This document shows positions 1 to 8,132 of a stretch of DNA of 64,000 nt, in pieces (position 1 is the stretch's first letter; each line of letters opens with the position of its first letter). The DNA lies in the NCBI RefSeq assembly GCF_005049105.1, contig NZ_SUKA01000009.1, forward strand, positions 144,363 to 208,362, read 5' to 3'. This DNA is from Sphingobacterium alkalisoli (GTDB taxonomy: Bacteria; Bacteroidota; Bacteroidia; Sphingobacteriales; Sphingobacteriaceae). The position numbers were made by a program, and so were the translations under genes. The notes beneath the pieces were generated by a model. That model searched no databases and was not told where the DNA came from. It saw nothing but the letters and a program-made list of their open reading frames with translations.

Positions 1-601
1 GATAGGTCTGGCCTTTAGCCGTCGACAACGTGTTCACACTATTTAGTTTCTTATCTGATCCGCTGATTTCATAGATCAACTCTCCGTCCGCAGACTTCGT
101 AATTCGCACACCCGCCTCCTCCGCCAGCTGACCGGTTGTTGCATCTGATAACTTTATCTGTTTTCCGTTGGTAAGCGTTAACGTCGCCCCTTGCGCACCC
201 GGAGCCACGTCATTCTGATAGCCCTTGTGCACATTCTGAGACGGCCGAATTGCATCATTATAGAAAAATAATACCGCAGCGCATACGACTGCTGCCACCG
301 CAGCAACTATTGCCAACTTCCTTTTGTACGGATACAACATGCGTACGGTAGCTGTACCCTGTTCCACATTATTGGCTTGGATCTTGGTTATTGTTTTAGC
401 CCATATCGCTTCGCGATCCGCGCGCTCATATCGTTTCAATTTCTCGTTGAGGACCTGTTCCCGGTATGTTTCTTCTAGGTGCAAACGATGTTTAGGATCT
501 TGATCCAACCATACTGCTAACTCCGCGCGTTGCGCATCGGTAATCGTACCTTGTATTTGCGCTGCAATTAATGTTGAAATATGGAATTCGGTATCAAGCA
601 T
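1..601 (-). CDS. FecR-type anti-sigma factor, partial
   Basis: The reading frame begins with ATG at 601 and runs off the window edge at position 1, so about 200 N-terminal residues are visible. They show a cytoplasmic helical anti-sigma region (about residues 1-85), one transmembrane segment (about 95-113, rich in Ala and Val) and the start of the periplasmic FecR domain with the family motif GAQGATLTLTNGKQIKLSD. In this family the N-terminal part holds the cognate ECF sigma factor and the periplasmic part senses a TonB receptor. The sigma gene at 827-1429 lies directly upstream on the same strand, and a SusC-type receptor gene is expected beyond the window edge. The domain reading is clear; the substrate is unknown. 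Confidence 0.9.
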   Translation of the reverse strand, partial: MLDTEFHISTLIAAQIQGTITDAQRAELAVWLDQDPKHRLHLEETYREQVLNEKLKRYERADREAIWAKTITKIQANNVEQGTATVRMLYPYKRKLAIVAAVAAVVCAAVLFFYNDAIRPSQNVHKGYQNDVAPGAQGATLTLTNGKQIKLSDATTGQLAEEAGVRITKSADGELIYEISGSDKKLNSVNTLSTAKGQTY

Positions 602-628
602 TGTCGTATTCTTTGTATTAGAAACAGA

Positions 629-808
629 TTAATTTAACTTCTCTGTAATATAGAAACCCGGTTGCGGACAAAATGCTCGAAAATAAGTTTATTTTTTCAT
701 TTGGATTTTCCACGTTGGTGCATTAAATAATATTAAATTAATGTTTCTTTAATATAGAAACACCATAACATTCCTGAACGCTCGAAATTATTTTTATTTT
801 TTTTGGAA
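629..808. repeat. Imperfect tandem duplication between sigma and FecR genes
   Basis: Two related segments, about 629-706 and 735-808, share the core AATATAGAAACNCC followed by GCTCGAAAWTA and a T-rich tail. They lie between the ECF sigma stop and the FecR start. The similarity is visible by eye but imperfect (about two thirds). It may be a duplicated regulatory segment; no function can be assigned. Confidence 0.45.
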
Positions 809-826
809 AGCTTAGATTTGCGTTGC

Positions 827-1429
827 TTAGGGCCGATCAATCAAAAACAAAAACGCTAATAAGGTAACGGCGGAGACCCCTTGTTTTAGCAACTGGCTCT
901 TCAGCAATTCTATTGCCCGGGCTTTGTGTCCGCGTACGGTCTTTACGGAAATACCCAACAGGTCTGCAATTTCATCTGTTTTTTTATTCTCAATGTAGAT
1001 CATCTTGAAGACTTCGCGACACTTCGTCGGTAATTCTTCAATCTCGCGACTAAGAATGTGGAGCACTTCGGTCTCTATGATTTGATACAGAATGGTCTCT
1101 TCTCCGGATTCTAGCTGCGAAAAATACAATTCCTGCGCAGCATTTCGTCTTTTTAAGCTTCGAAGATGGTTTAGACTCGCATTCCGACAGCTGATATACA
1201 GAAATGCTTTTACATTTTGTGCCGTTTGGAATTCGGTTCGGTTCTGCCAAAGTTTGAAAAAACAGTCCGCTACAATATCTTCGGCCTGCTGCGTATCCTG
1301 GCATAGGGGCACGGCAAAATAACAAAGCGATTTGTAATGTAAATCAAAAAAAAAGGCAAGCGTTGTTTCGTCTCCACCTCTAAATGACTCCATTAGATCA
1401 TTTTCGCCATATTCAGCCCGTTTTTTCAT
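827..1429 (-). CDS. ECF sigma-70 factor (Bacteroidota FecI-like)
   Basis: This 200-residue protein has the two regions of an ECF sigma factor. Region 2 (about 25-95) includes AEDIVADCFFKLWQNR, and region 4 (about 125-180) includes LPTKCREVFKMIYIENKKTDEIADLLGISVKTV, here broken as LPTKCREVFKMIY and IADLLGISVKTV, a helix-turn-helix for the -35 element. A short hydrophobic tail (VTLLAFLFLI) ends the protein, as often in Bacteroidota ECF factors paired with FecR. It would direct RNA polymerase to a receptor/SusCD operon when released by the FecR at 1-601. The 225-bp gap to that gene is larger than usual and holds a duplicated segment. Confidence 0.93.
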   Translation of the reverse strand: MKKRAEYGENDLMESFRGGDETTLAFFFDLHYKSLCYFAVPLCQDTQQAEDIVADCFFKLWQNRTEFQTAQNVKAFLYISCRNASLNHLRSLKRRNAAQELYFSQLESGEETILYQIIETEVLHILSREIEELPTKCREVFKMIYIENKKTDEIADLLGISVKTVRGHKARAIELLKSQLLKQGVSAVTLLAFLFLIDRP

Positions 1430-1588
1430 CAGTTTATTTGCACGCCAATCAGATTGCCAATATACATATTTATATTAAAAAAATAAGAACATGGAACTGT
1501 TGCCACTAATCGTATCAGGATATAAGCCTATCTTTTCTATGCTTACCTTACTAGCAGAAGCAAATGGTAATAACAAAGACAATTACCG

Positions 1589-4462
1589 TCAAAGGCAGCT
1601 TCTTTTTATCAACCATACTGCGACCACGAGTACCAATCCGCCTATTGCCCACCACCAAAAGAAATTTGTTGGGTTATGATCGGGTATGTCTCCCATATAT
1701 ACAAATGAAGCCCAGTAGAAGGGGTTGGACAAGTGTTCATCTGCATCGCGCAAATAGGTGATCTTAGCCTGATGTAAGGCATTCTCATAAGGTCTGCCAT
1801 TTTTCAATTCTGCGTAAAACGATTGCATAATGTCTCCGGTGGCCTTGTCGGGAACAGCCCAAAGACTCATAAGCACATTCGGTACATTCGCATACATGAA
1901 GCCTCTCGCGAGGCTCATGACACCTTCTCCTCGTTGAAGTTCACCAAATCCGGAATTACATGCAGATAAGCATATCAGATCGGCATTCAAATTCATCGAC
2001 AATAATTCGTATGTATGAAGCAAACCATCATTCGACGAATCAGGCGATAAAATAAGATGTGATCGCAGGGGATTTTGGTTATTAATTTCGGAGTGTGCGG
2101 CCAAATGAATAACAGTCGATTTTCCGGTTAGTTGCTTCAAGCTGCTCTCTGTAGCTTTGGAACCCTGAAGGTACTGGCCTGGGAAAATATTTTGGATCGA
2201 AACAACTTCTTTTGCAGAGTTAGGTAACTTTGCCAGGGAAGGTTGGTCATCATAGGTCGGAGCCATTGCAAACACGGAAAGCTCTCCATTTTTTATTTTT
2301 CTATGTTGTGGCCGGTCGAGCAGTGAAAGAGCGCCGTGATAGCTGAAGCGATACTTATGAATAAGGTAAGGATAATCTTTAAAAGTTTGGGCAGTGTGAT
2401 CGATTGAGTCTAGCAAAGCCTCGAAAGGAATATGCGTCAGTATCCCGTCGGGGATAATCAATATATGGTCGGGGGATGTTTCCCGGATTACGGGAAGCAG
2501 CAGATGGTCGTACATTAGCTTCGCGGAACTTTCATAACTTTCGTGGCCTCTCGGATCACTCAACGCTTTTCTCACATTTGATATAGCACTCATCAGTTTT
2601 TCAGATTTTTCCACAGATATAGCGCCTTTTTTTCCTTTCGTCATATACTGAATGTAAAAAGCCCGTTCGCCATCAAAGTAGTCGATCAAGGTCTTGCTTC
2701 TGAGTCTCTTTTCATTGATATTGATCCGCTTATCTTGTTGTTCAGAGTAGGACACCCCGTACATGACCTGTCGATAATTTGGGTATTTGTCATCCAAGCC
2801 ACGTAACCACCTGTCAAAATCTAATTTTGCCGCCAGTAATTCCGCCATTACACTACCACCTTCTCGATCGGGCCATAATTGGTTTGCAGCGCTTAGTGAA
2901 TAAACTCGTTGCTCAAGCTGAATAATTTTGCTTTTTAATTCCAGCTCTTCTACACGCACTTGCTGAGGGACGCCAATAGAAGTGGTTAAGGCCGTTACTA
3001 AATGCTCCTTTAGGAGTGCTGATTTTGACTGGTCGGAAATCCATAAGATTTTTTCAAGATCTGTGTCAGCGCCTGTCTTTTCATAAAGCGTATGGGCGAG
3101 TGCCATGGCTTGGGAAAAACTATCATGAAGTAGATTGGAAAACGTCGCTTTAGACCTCAATGTCATCAGCCCCTTGCGAGATCTACCTCCCTCTCGAATC
3201 GCAATCATGTAGCAATCCAGCGCTTGTACTAGGTAATCAATAGTTCCATTTTGTTGATAGAGTTTATGAAGTAACGCACCTTTTTTAGTAAAAAATGCTC
3301 CCATATACGGGTGCGTAGGAATAAGATTGGAAGGAGGATTATGAAGGATGTCTGTTGTGTCTCTAAAATTTGGGAAAAGTAAATTCGTAGCGCGTGATAC
3401 GAATGTTGGTATGGAATCTAACCGCTCTATTTCAGCCAATTGCAACAAAGCCTGCACTTTATACATCGTCTTATTGGCGTCAGCTTGTACCGGTATTTCT
3501 AGGGCTTTGGATAGATAATGACGTGCTGAATCACTTTTCCCTTGTGCCATGAGTATTTTCGCGTACTCGTTGTACCTAAAGATTAGCCCGGTATAGGCAT
3601 CTCCGTAGGAGGAAATGAAAAACTTTTGGGTTTGCACGGCATAATCCGCAGCCTCATCATACGCCCCCAGCAGGTAATGTGCTTTAGAAAGGAGACCTAG
3701 GAAAGATCCTTGGTAATAATCTTCAGGATTTATAGATCGTAGAATGGCAAGACCTGCATGCAGACGTTTTATCGCCGCTAAGATATCTGCCTTTTGTTGA
3801 TTAATTTCAATCAAAACCTCGCCGTATACCAGGTTTTCCCTCATTAGTGCATATTGATCCTGGGAAGGAGAGGAGGTCTGTTCACGGATATGACGAGATA
3901 GTTCAATATTCTCCAAAGCAGATTGGTAGTCTCCCAGATCCAGTTGATTAAGCGCTTTGTTCAGGTAAAGGGTTTGCGTTTGTTTGTCTTGTAATAACGA
4001 CCGGTCATTAAAAATGACGAGACAGCTGTCAAAGTATCTGATAGCTTGCTCATAATCAGAAAGAAAATTATAATTAATAGCAATGTTGTTAAAAACCTTA
4101 GCTCTTTTCGTTTTGATATGGGGATCATTGTCCACCTGAAGATAAAATGCGTTCAGCTCTTCAAAAACTTTAATCGACTCGCTGTTGCGTTGCAAATAGG
4201 CAAGCACAATACCGTAGGTGTTTTTTGTCTCCTGAACAAGGGCCGTATCACGGATATGATAACTATTAATAAGGCGGTTGGCGCTATCTAGGTAAAATGC
4301 GGCACTGTCCAATTTATTTTGGCCAAAGTATGTCTTGCCACTCGATGTCAAGACCTGAAGGGTCTCAAAAAGTTCTTCTTGTCCTTTCTTATCGGGGAGA
4401 CGTGATCCGCTTTGGAGCCATATGAAGGCGAGGCTTATAATAATCCATAAAGTCTTACTCAT
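1589..4462 (-). CDS. TPR-repeat protein with C-terminal CHAT peptidase domain
   Basis: The 957-residue protein starts with a signal-like hydrophobic segment (LWIIISLAFIWLQSG). It continues with many TPR-like helical repeats (about 30-480, e.g. ALNQLDLGDYQSALENI), a coiled linker, and a CHAT domain at about 640-915. The CHAT catalytic pair is visible as VIHLAAHSE (His) and DLICLSACNSGFGELQRGEG (Cys), so it resembles an active caspase-fold peptidase. The last 25 residues form a tryptophan-rich transmembrane helix followed by KRSCL, so the protein is probably tail-anchored. CHAT-TPR proteins are widespread and include separase-like and gasdermin-activating enzymes; no gasdermin-like partner is visible here. 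It stands alone between the sigma gene and the GH43 locus. The target is unknown. Confidence 0.88.
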   Translation of the reverse strand: MSKTLWIIISLAFIWLQSGSRLPDKKGQEELFETLQVLTSSGKTYFGQNKLDSAAFYLDSANRLINSYHIRDTALVQETKNTYGIVLAYLQRNSESIKVFEELNAFYLQVDNDPHIKTKRAKVFNNIAINYNFLSDYEQAIRYFDSCLVIFNDRSLLQDKQTQTLYLNKALNQLDLGDYQSALENIELSRHIREQTSSPSQDQYALMRENLVYGEVLIEINQQKADILAAIKRLHAGLAILRSINPEDYYQGSFLGLLSKAHYLLGAYDEAADYAVQTQKFFISSYGDAYTGLIFRYNEYAKILMAQGKSDSARHYLSKALEIPVQADANKTMYKVQALLQLAEIERLDSIPTFVSRATNLLFPNFRDTTDILHNPPSNLIPTHPYMGAFFTKKGALLHKLYQQNGTIDYLVQALDCYMIAIREGGRSRKGLMTLRSKATFSNLLHDSFSQAMALAHTLYEKTGADTDLEKILWISDQSKSALLKEHLVTALTTSIGVPQQVRVEELELKSKIIQLEQRVYSLSAANQLWPDREGGSVMAELLAAKLDFDRWLRGLDDKYPNYRQVMYGVSYSEQQDKRININEKRLRSKTLIDYFDGERAFYIQYMTKGKKGAISVEKSEKLMSAISNVRKALSDPRGHESYESSAKLMYDHLLLPVIRETSPDHILIIPDGILTHIPFEALLDSIDHTAQTFKDYPYLIHKYRFSYHGALSLLDRPQHRKIKNGELSVFAMAPTYDDQPSLAKLPNSAKEVVSIQNIFPGQYLQGSKATESSLKQLTGKSTVIHLAAHSEINNQNPLRSHLILSPDSSNDGLLHTYELLSMNLNADLICLSACNSGFGELQRGEGVMSLARGFMYANVPNVLMSLWAVPDKATGDIMQSFYAELKNGRPYENALHQAKITYLRDADEHLSNPFYWASFVYMGDIPDHNPTNFFWWWAIGGLVLVVAVWLIKRSCL

Positions 4463-4504
4463 GAGGTAAATATACTAAATATAGACAAATGGCACAATGG
4501 AATT

Positions 4505-4540
4505 TACAGCACTTGTCTAATCGATCCGACAAGTGCTGTA
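4505..4540 (-). terminator. 13-bp stem hairpin ending the GH43 operon
   Basis: TACAGCACTTGTC (4505-4517) pairs perfectly with GACAAGTGCTGTA (4528-4540) around a 10-base loop. It lies 45 bp beyond the GH43 stop codon and before the CHAT gene start. There is no long T tract, so it may act as an mRNA 3' end or a weak terminator. Confidence 0.7.
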
Positions 4541-4584
4541 TGATATATTACAGGAGTAAGTTTAGATATTGCTTTTTAGGTTGA

Positions 4585-5649
4585 CTACTCCCCCGATGGC
4601 ACTTCAAGAAATGCACCCGCAGCTACGGGCGTTCCAAAATTGGGTGTCCCATCTGCATTCCAGGTAAACCTTTGCATCCGTGTGCTGCGTACATTGCCAC
4701 AACCGTTATTATTCGGATGAGATTCCATATTTGCATGGTATATGATCCAATCTTCTTTTCCGTCCTTTGACTTGAAAAAACCGTTATGACCTGCGCCGTA
4801 TGCGCTAGGTGCTTTTGTAAATACCGGATTGGGGTTTTTAGACCACGAAACGGCTTTCAAGGGATCCGCATTATCGGCCAGTCGTAACATACCCAGTGCA
4901 TAGTCGTCCGTACCGCAATAACTGGCCGAATAAATCATAAATACATCTCCATCTGGATTTTTTAAGATCTCTGGTCCTTCGTTTACGCCGAAGCCATTTC
5001 GCTCCCAGCCATGCTGTGGTGTCGATATCATGACGGTCTGTCCGGTAAGCGTATACGGATTTGACATTTTCGATATATAGATATTTTGTGTTAAGTTGTT
5101 ATTTTGAGCTCCCGGTCTGCCCGACCAGATAAAGAACAACTCGTTGCTATACTCAAAGATACTGCCATCTATAGACCACAGATCGGCCGGTTGCGTCATC
5201 AACTGTCCCTTGTCTACCCAATTATTCGTTGTTGGATCTTCATTGGCATTTTCCAGTACAAACATTCGGTGATTAACATCCTGTCCGTCGCTGGCCGTAT
5301 AGTAAATATACCATTTTCCTTGCAGAAAGAACATTTCAGGCGCCCATACATCCCTGCTGTTGATGCCCGTAGCAGGAGCATTGAACACCACGGTGCTGCT
5401 CGCTGATGCGAGTTGGCTCATTTTTTCCGTTTTTCGAATTTCAATCCGGTTGCCATGGGTTTGTAGGAAATAATAAAAATCCCCACGTTGTGCGACCCAA
5501 GGATCCGGAGCAGCGTTCAATAAGGGATTTTGAAACTTTGCCGGCCCTATAGCCTCGGGTGCTGTTGGCGTAGCTAGATAGAGTCCAGCTCCGCGTTTGT
5601 CGCAGGCTAAAGCAATGATCAAAAAGGCGATATAAATTACAGATTTCAT
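4585..5649 (-). CDS. Glycoside hydrolase family 43 lipoprotein
   Basis: A lipobox at residues 13-16 (ALAC) points to a surface or periplasmic lipoprotein. The rest is a GH43 five-bladed propeller. The expected acidic residues can be placed: Asp49 in APDPW (general base), Asp161 in WSIDGS (pKa modulator) and Glu224 in NEGPEIL (general acid). The motif DVWAPEMFFLQGKWYIYYTA is typical of the family. GH43 enzymes remove L-arabinose or D-xylose from plant polysaccharides. The gene is the last of the SusC-SusD-CBM-GH43 unit, which suggests it trims the ligand captured by that system. The exact sugar cannot be read from the sequence. Confidence 0.92.
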   Translation of the reverse strand: MKSVIYIAFLIIALACDKRGAGLYLATPTAPEAIGPAKFQNPLLNAAPDPWVAQRGDFYYFLQTHGNRIEIRKTEKMSQLASASSTVVFNAPATGINSRDVWAPEMFFLQGKWYIYYTASDGQDVNHRMFVLENANEDPTTNNWVDKGQLMTQPADLWSIDGSIFEYSNELFFIWSGRPGAQNNNLTQNIYISKMSNPYTLTGQTVMISTPQHGWERNGFGVNEGPEILKNPDGDVFMIYSASYCGTDDYALGMLRLADNADPLKAVSWSKNPNPVFTKAPSAYGAGHNGFFKSKDGKEDWIIYHANMESHPNNNGCGNVRSTRMQRFTWNADGTPNFGTPVAAGAFLEVPSGE

Positions 5650-5673
5650 CTCTTTACAATTTGTTCTATATTT

Positions 5674-6435
5674 TTACAGTTTTGAATATTCCAAGTAGTC
5701 CAGCTCACCGTACCCCGTGTTGTGCCGGATACTTATTTTACGTGTCCCCTCCGATAAATTAAATACCAAGTCGAAGGTTTGCCATGTATTCCATCCCCTA
5801 TTCGGAATGCTATATACTTTCGCTTCTGCAAACTTATCATCGATATAGATCTTGTGGGTTGTACCATCGAAACCCGTACCTGCAGCCACGCGGATCAAGT
5901 AATCGCCGGCGGCCAATATCTGTATAGTGGCATCAATACCGCTATCTGCATTGTCTATAGCGCCCACCTTTGCTTGGCCAGAGGAGGTTTCCCGCGTAGC
6001 TGGGTCATCCGCCTTTTTGGCAACTCCTCTTATGATCGTATTTTCCGCTTCAATCCGTTTGGCGCCCACCCGCACCTTCGCTTTTACGGTATTGCTTTGG
6101 ACACGGTTACCCGCTCTATCGAATAGAACGGCGTGGAAAGAAAGTTCTTCTTCGGGTATAAGTTCAGTCACGGTATAGCCAAAGTTATAAGGCGCAATGG
6201 TCTTTTCCCCAATTTTTTCTTCCCCTTTGTAAAACTCCACCTTGCTGAGCTGTGGACCACCGTACGTACTCCTGCCCTCCACAGTTAATGTGTAAACACT
6301 TTCAGACAGCGCGACCGTATCGGCGTCGAGATGTAACGTTGGCGGATTCGTATTGACGGGAAGATCTTCTTCTCTTTCGCATCCGACCACTATCCATAGC
6401 AAGAATAGCGGGCAGAGGTATAATAACTTGTTCAT
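5674..6435 (-). CDS. Surface lipoprotein with Ig-like and CBM6/35-like domains
   Basis: A 253-residue protein with a lipobox ending in VVGC (Cys19). Residues about 30-120 look like an Ig/Big-type beta sandwich (SKVEFYKGEEKIGEK, SFHAVLFDRAGNRVQSN). Residues about 130-253 resemble a CBM6/CBM35 beta sandwich, with AENTIIRG at the start, the DYLIRVAAGTG core and GELDYLEYSK at the end. It probably binds the glycan at the cell surface, taking the place of a SusE/F-type protein between SusD and the GH43 enzyme. The CBM assignment rests on pattern, not on a search. Confidence 0.8.
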   Translation of the reverse strand: MNKLLYLCPLFLLWIVVGCEREEDLPVNTNPPTLHLDADTVALSESVYTLTVEGRSTYGGPQLSKVEFYKGEEKIGEKTIAPYNFGYTVTELIPEEELSFHAVLFDRAGNRVQSNTVKAKVRVGAKRIEAENTIIRGVAKKADDPATRETSSGQAKVGAIDNADSGIDATIQILAAGDYLIRVAAGTGFDGTTHKIYIDDKFAEAKVYSIPNRGWNTWQTFDLVFNLSEGTRKISIRHNTGYGELDYLEYSKL

Positions 6436-6561
6436 ATGTACACTATTTAGTCGTTAAAGCCATATGAAATATCCAGGTTAAATATATGTATACTGGTGCA
6501 ACATGGATATTCATAGCTGTATCTTTTGTTTGTCAAGGGTTATCGCTGCTTCGATATAAGG

Positions 6562-8106
6562 CTAATAACCGGGATTCTGCGTCAGGTTTGGACCGTTGTC
6601 TATGTCCGCTTGCGGAATAGGGTACCACTCATGTTTACCCGGAACGAAGTTGACAAAATCCGCATCCCTTTCCCGCAGGGTCTCCAAGTTATTGGAAAAC
6701 TCACCCCAGCGCACCATATCAAAGTACCGCCAACCTTCACCTGCTAACTCCAACGTACGTTCGTGCTTCAGCTGCTCTTGGAAAGCGAGCTGATCCATCC
6801 CTGGCTTTACATCGCTGAGGGGCGATAGGTTTACACGCTGACGCACTTCATCCACATAGGCGTATGCCGCATTCGTTTGTCCGGTTTCATTCAGGCATTC
6901 CGCATACATCAACAGAATATCCGCATACCGGATCAAGCGGTAATTATTCGGCGAGCTGAATATCTCATTATTCTTCCAATCGTCATTCAGCAACTTTCTA
7001 AACCACACCCGCTTATCGTCTGAACCGTATCGGCTTAGCCATGTCTCCCCATACACCATGGTAAAAGCCGGACCTCTTTCATCGGCATTGTCATAGATAA
7101 AACTAACAGCGGCACGGGGATCCTTTTTATTATCGACGGTCCGTTCGGTATTAAAAGCATCCACGATCCAGCGTCTTGCTGCACCATCTCCAAAACCTGG
7201 CCCCGGACTAGGTGGCGCCAGAAATTTAGGCACGGAAGCTCCGGTATTGAGACTGATACCCGGATTGGTATCGTCGTCTCCGTTCTCTGCGGCATTTTCT
7301 TTAAACTGAATCTCAAAAACGGATTCTCTATTGTTCTCTGTATCTTTCCTAAAATTATCTGCGTAGTTGTCCATCAAGCCGTAGTTGCTGGCGCCTTCGC
7401 CCGTCACTAACCAGTCCATCGCCTCCTTTGCCGCTGCGAATTTACCCTGCTGCATATAGACCTTTCCCAACAGGCCATGCGCCGCTCCTTTGGTGATTCT
7501 ACCTACATCCGCAGCATCATAAGACGGCGGTAAGTCAGTCATAGCCTCCGTTAGGTCCTTCTCAATCTGTGCAAATGCTTGTGCGGGTGTCGCATTCGCC
7601 GGGTAACCATCAGCTGGCGATAAGAGCGTTAACACCAGGGGTGGTCGCCCCCAAAACACGACCAGATTAAAGTAGTTCAGGGCACGTAATACCTTTGCTT
7701 CGGCAATAATCCGCTTTTTTAACGTTTCGTCCATGTCGATCAGTGGCACATAGGTGATCACCTGATTTGCACGGTAGTTTGCGTGGTAAATGGCATTCCA
7801 AGTACCTCTGCTGGTATTATTATCCGTAAAAGCGAAGGCAACATTATTATTAAGACCGATATCGCCCCCCGAGCCAAAGCCCTCATCGGAGCGTAGCAGG
7901 TACAAAAAGTGCATACCGCGATTATAGTAATTACTACTTCGGTTCAATGCGCTGTATATCGCATTCACGCCTTTAATGGCATCGGATTCATCTTCCCAAA
8001 AAGAATCCGTCGTGAGCATATCAGGATTCGCTTCATCGAAATTCCGCTCGCACGCAGTCGTAAGAAAAACGAAAGCAGTCAATATAATTAGAGTATATTT
8101 TTCCAT
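6562..8106 (-). CDS. SusD/RagB family nutrient-binding lipoprotein
   Basis: The product has a lipobox (LTTAC), the SusD start NFDEANPDMLTTDSFW, the TPR helical core (ALNYFNLVVFWGRPPLVL) and the C-terminal signature LAGEGWRYFDMVRWGE. In the family this protein forms the lid on the SusC pore and binds the oligosaccharide outside the outer membrane. An upstream in-frame ATG at 8124 would add MEKSFK; I chose the second ATG because it gives a cleaner lipoprotein signal peptide. The SusC gene ends just upstream at 8133, so the pair is co-transcribed. Confidence 0.94.
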   Translation of the reverse strand: MEKYTLIILTAFVFLTTACERNFDEANPDMLTTDSFWEDESDAIKGVNAIYSALNRSSNYYNRGMHFLYLLRSDEGFGSGGDIGLNNNVAFAFTDNNTSRGTWNAIYHANYRANQVITYVPLIDMDETLKKRIIAEAKVLRALNYFNLVVFWGRPPLVLTLLSPADGYPANATPAQAFAQIEKDLTEAMTDLPPSYDAADVGRITKGAAHGLLGKVYMQQGKFAAAKEAMDWLVTGEGASNYGLMDNYADNFRKDTENNRESVFEIQFKENAAENGDDDTNPGISLNTGASVPKFLAPPSPGPGFGDGAARRWIVDAFNTERTVDNKKDPRAAVSFIYDNADERGPAFTMVYGETWLSRYGSDDKRVWFRKLLNDDWKNNEIFSSPNNYRLIRYADILLMYAECLNETGQTNAAYAYVDEVRQRVNLSPLSDVKPGMDQLAFQEQLKHERTLELAGEGWRYFDMVRWGEFSNNLETLRERDADFVNFVPGKHEWYPIPQADIDNGPNLTQNPGY

Positions 8107-8132
8107 CTTAAATGATTTTTCCATTCAATAAG

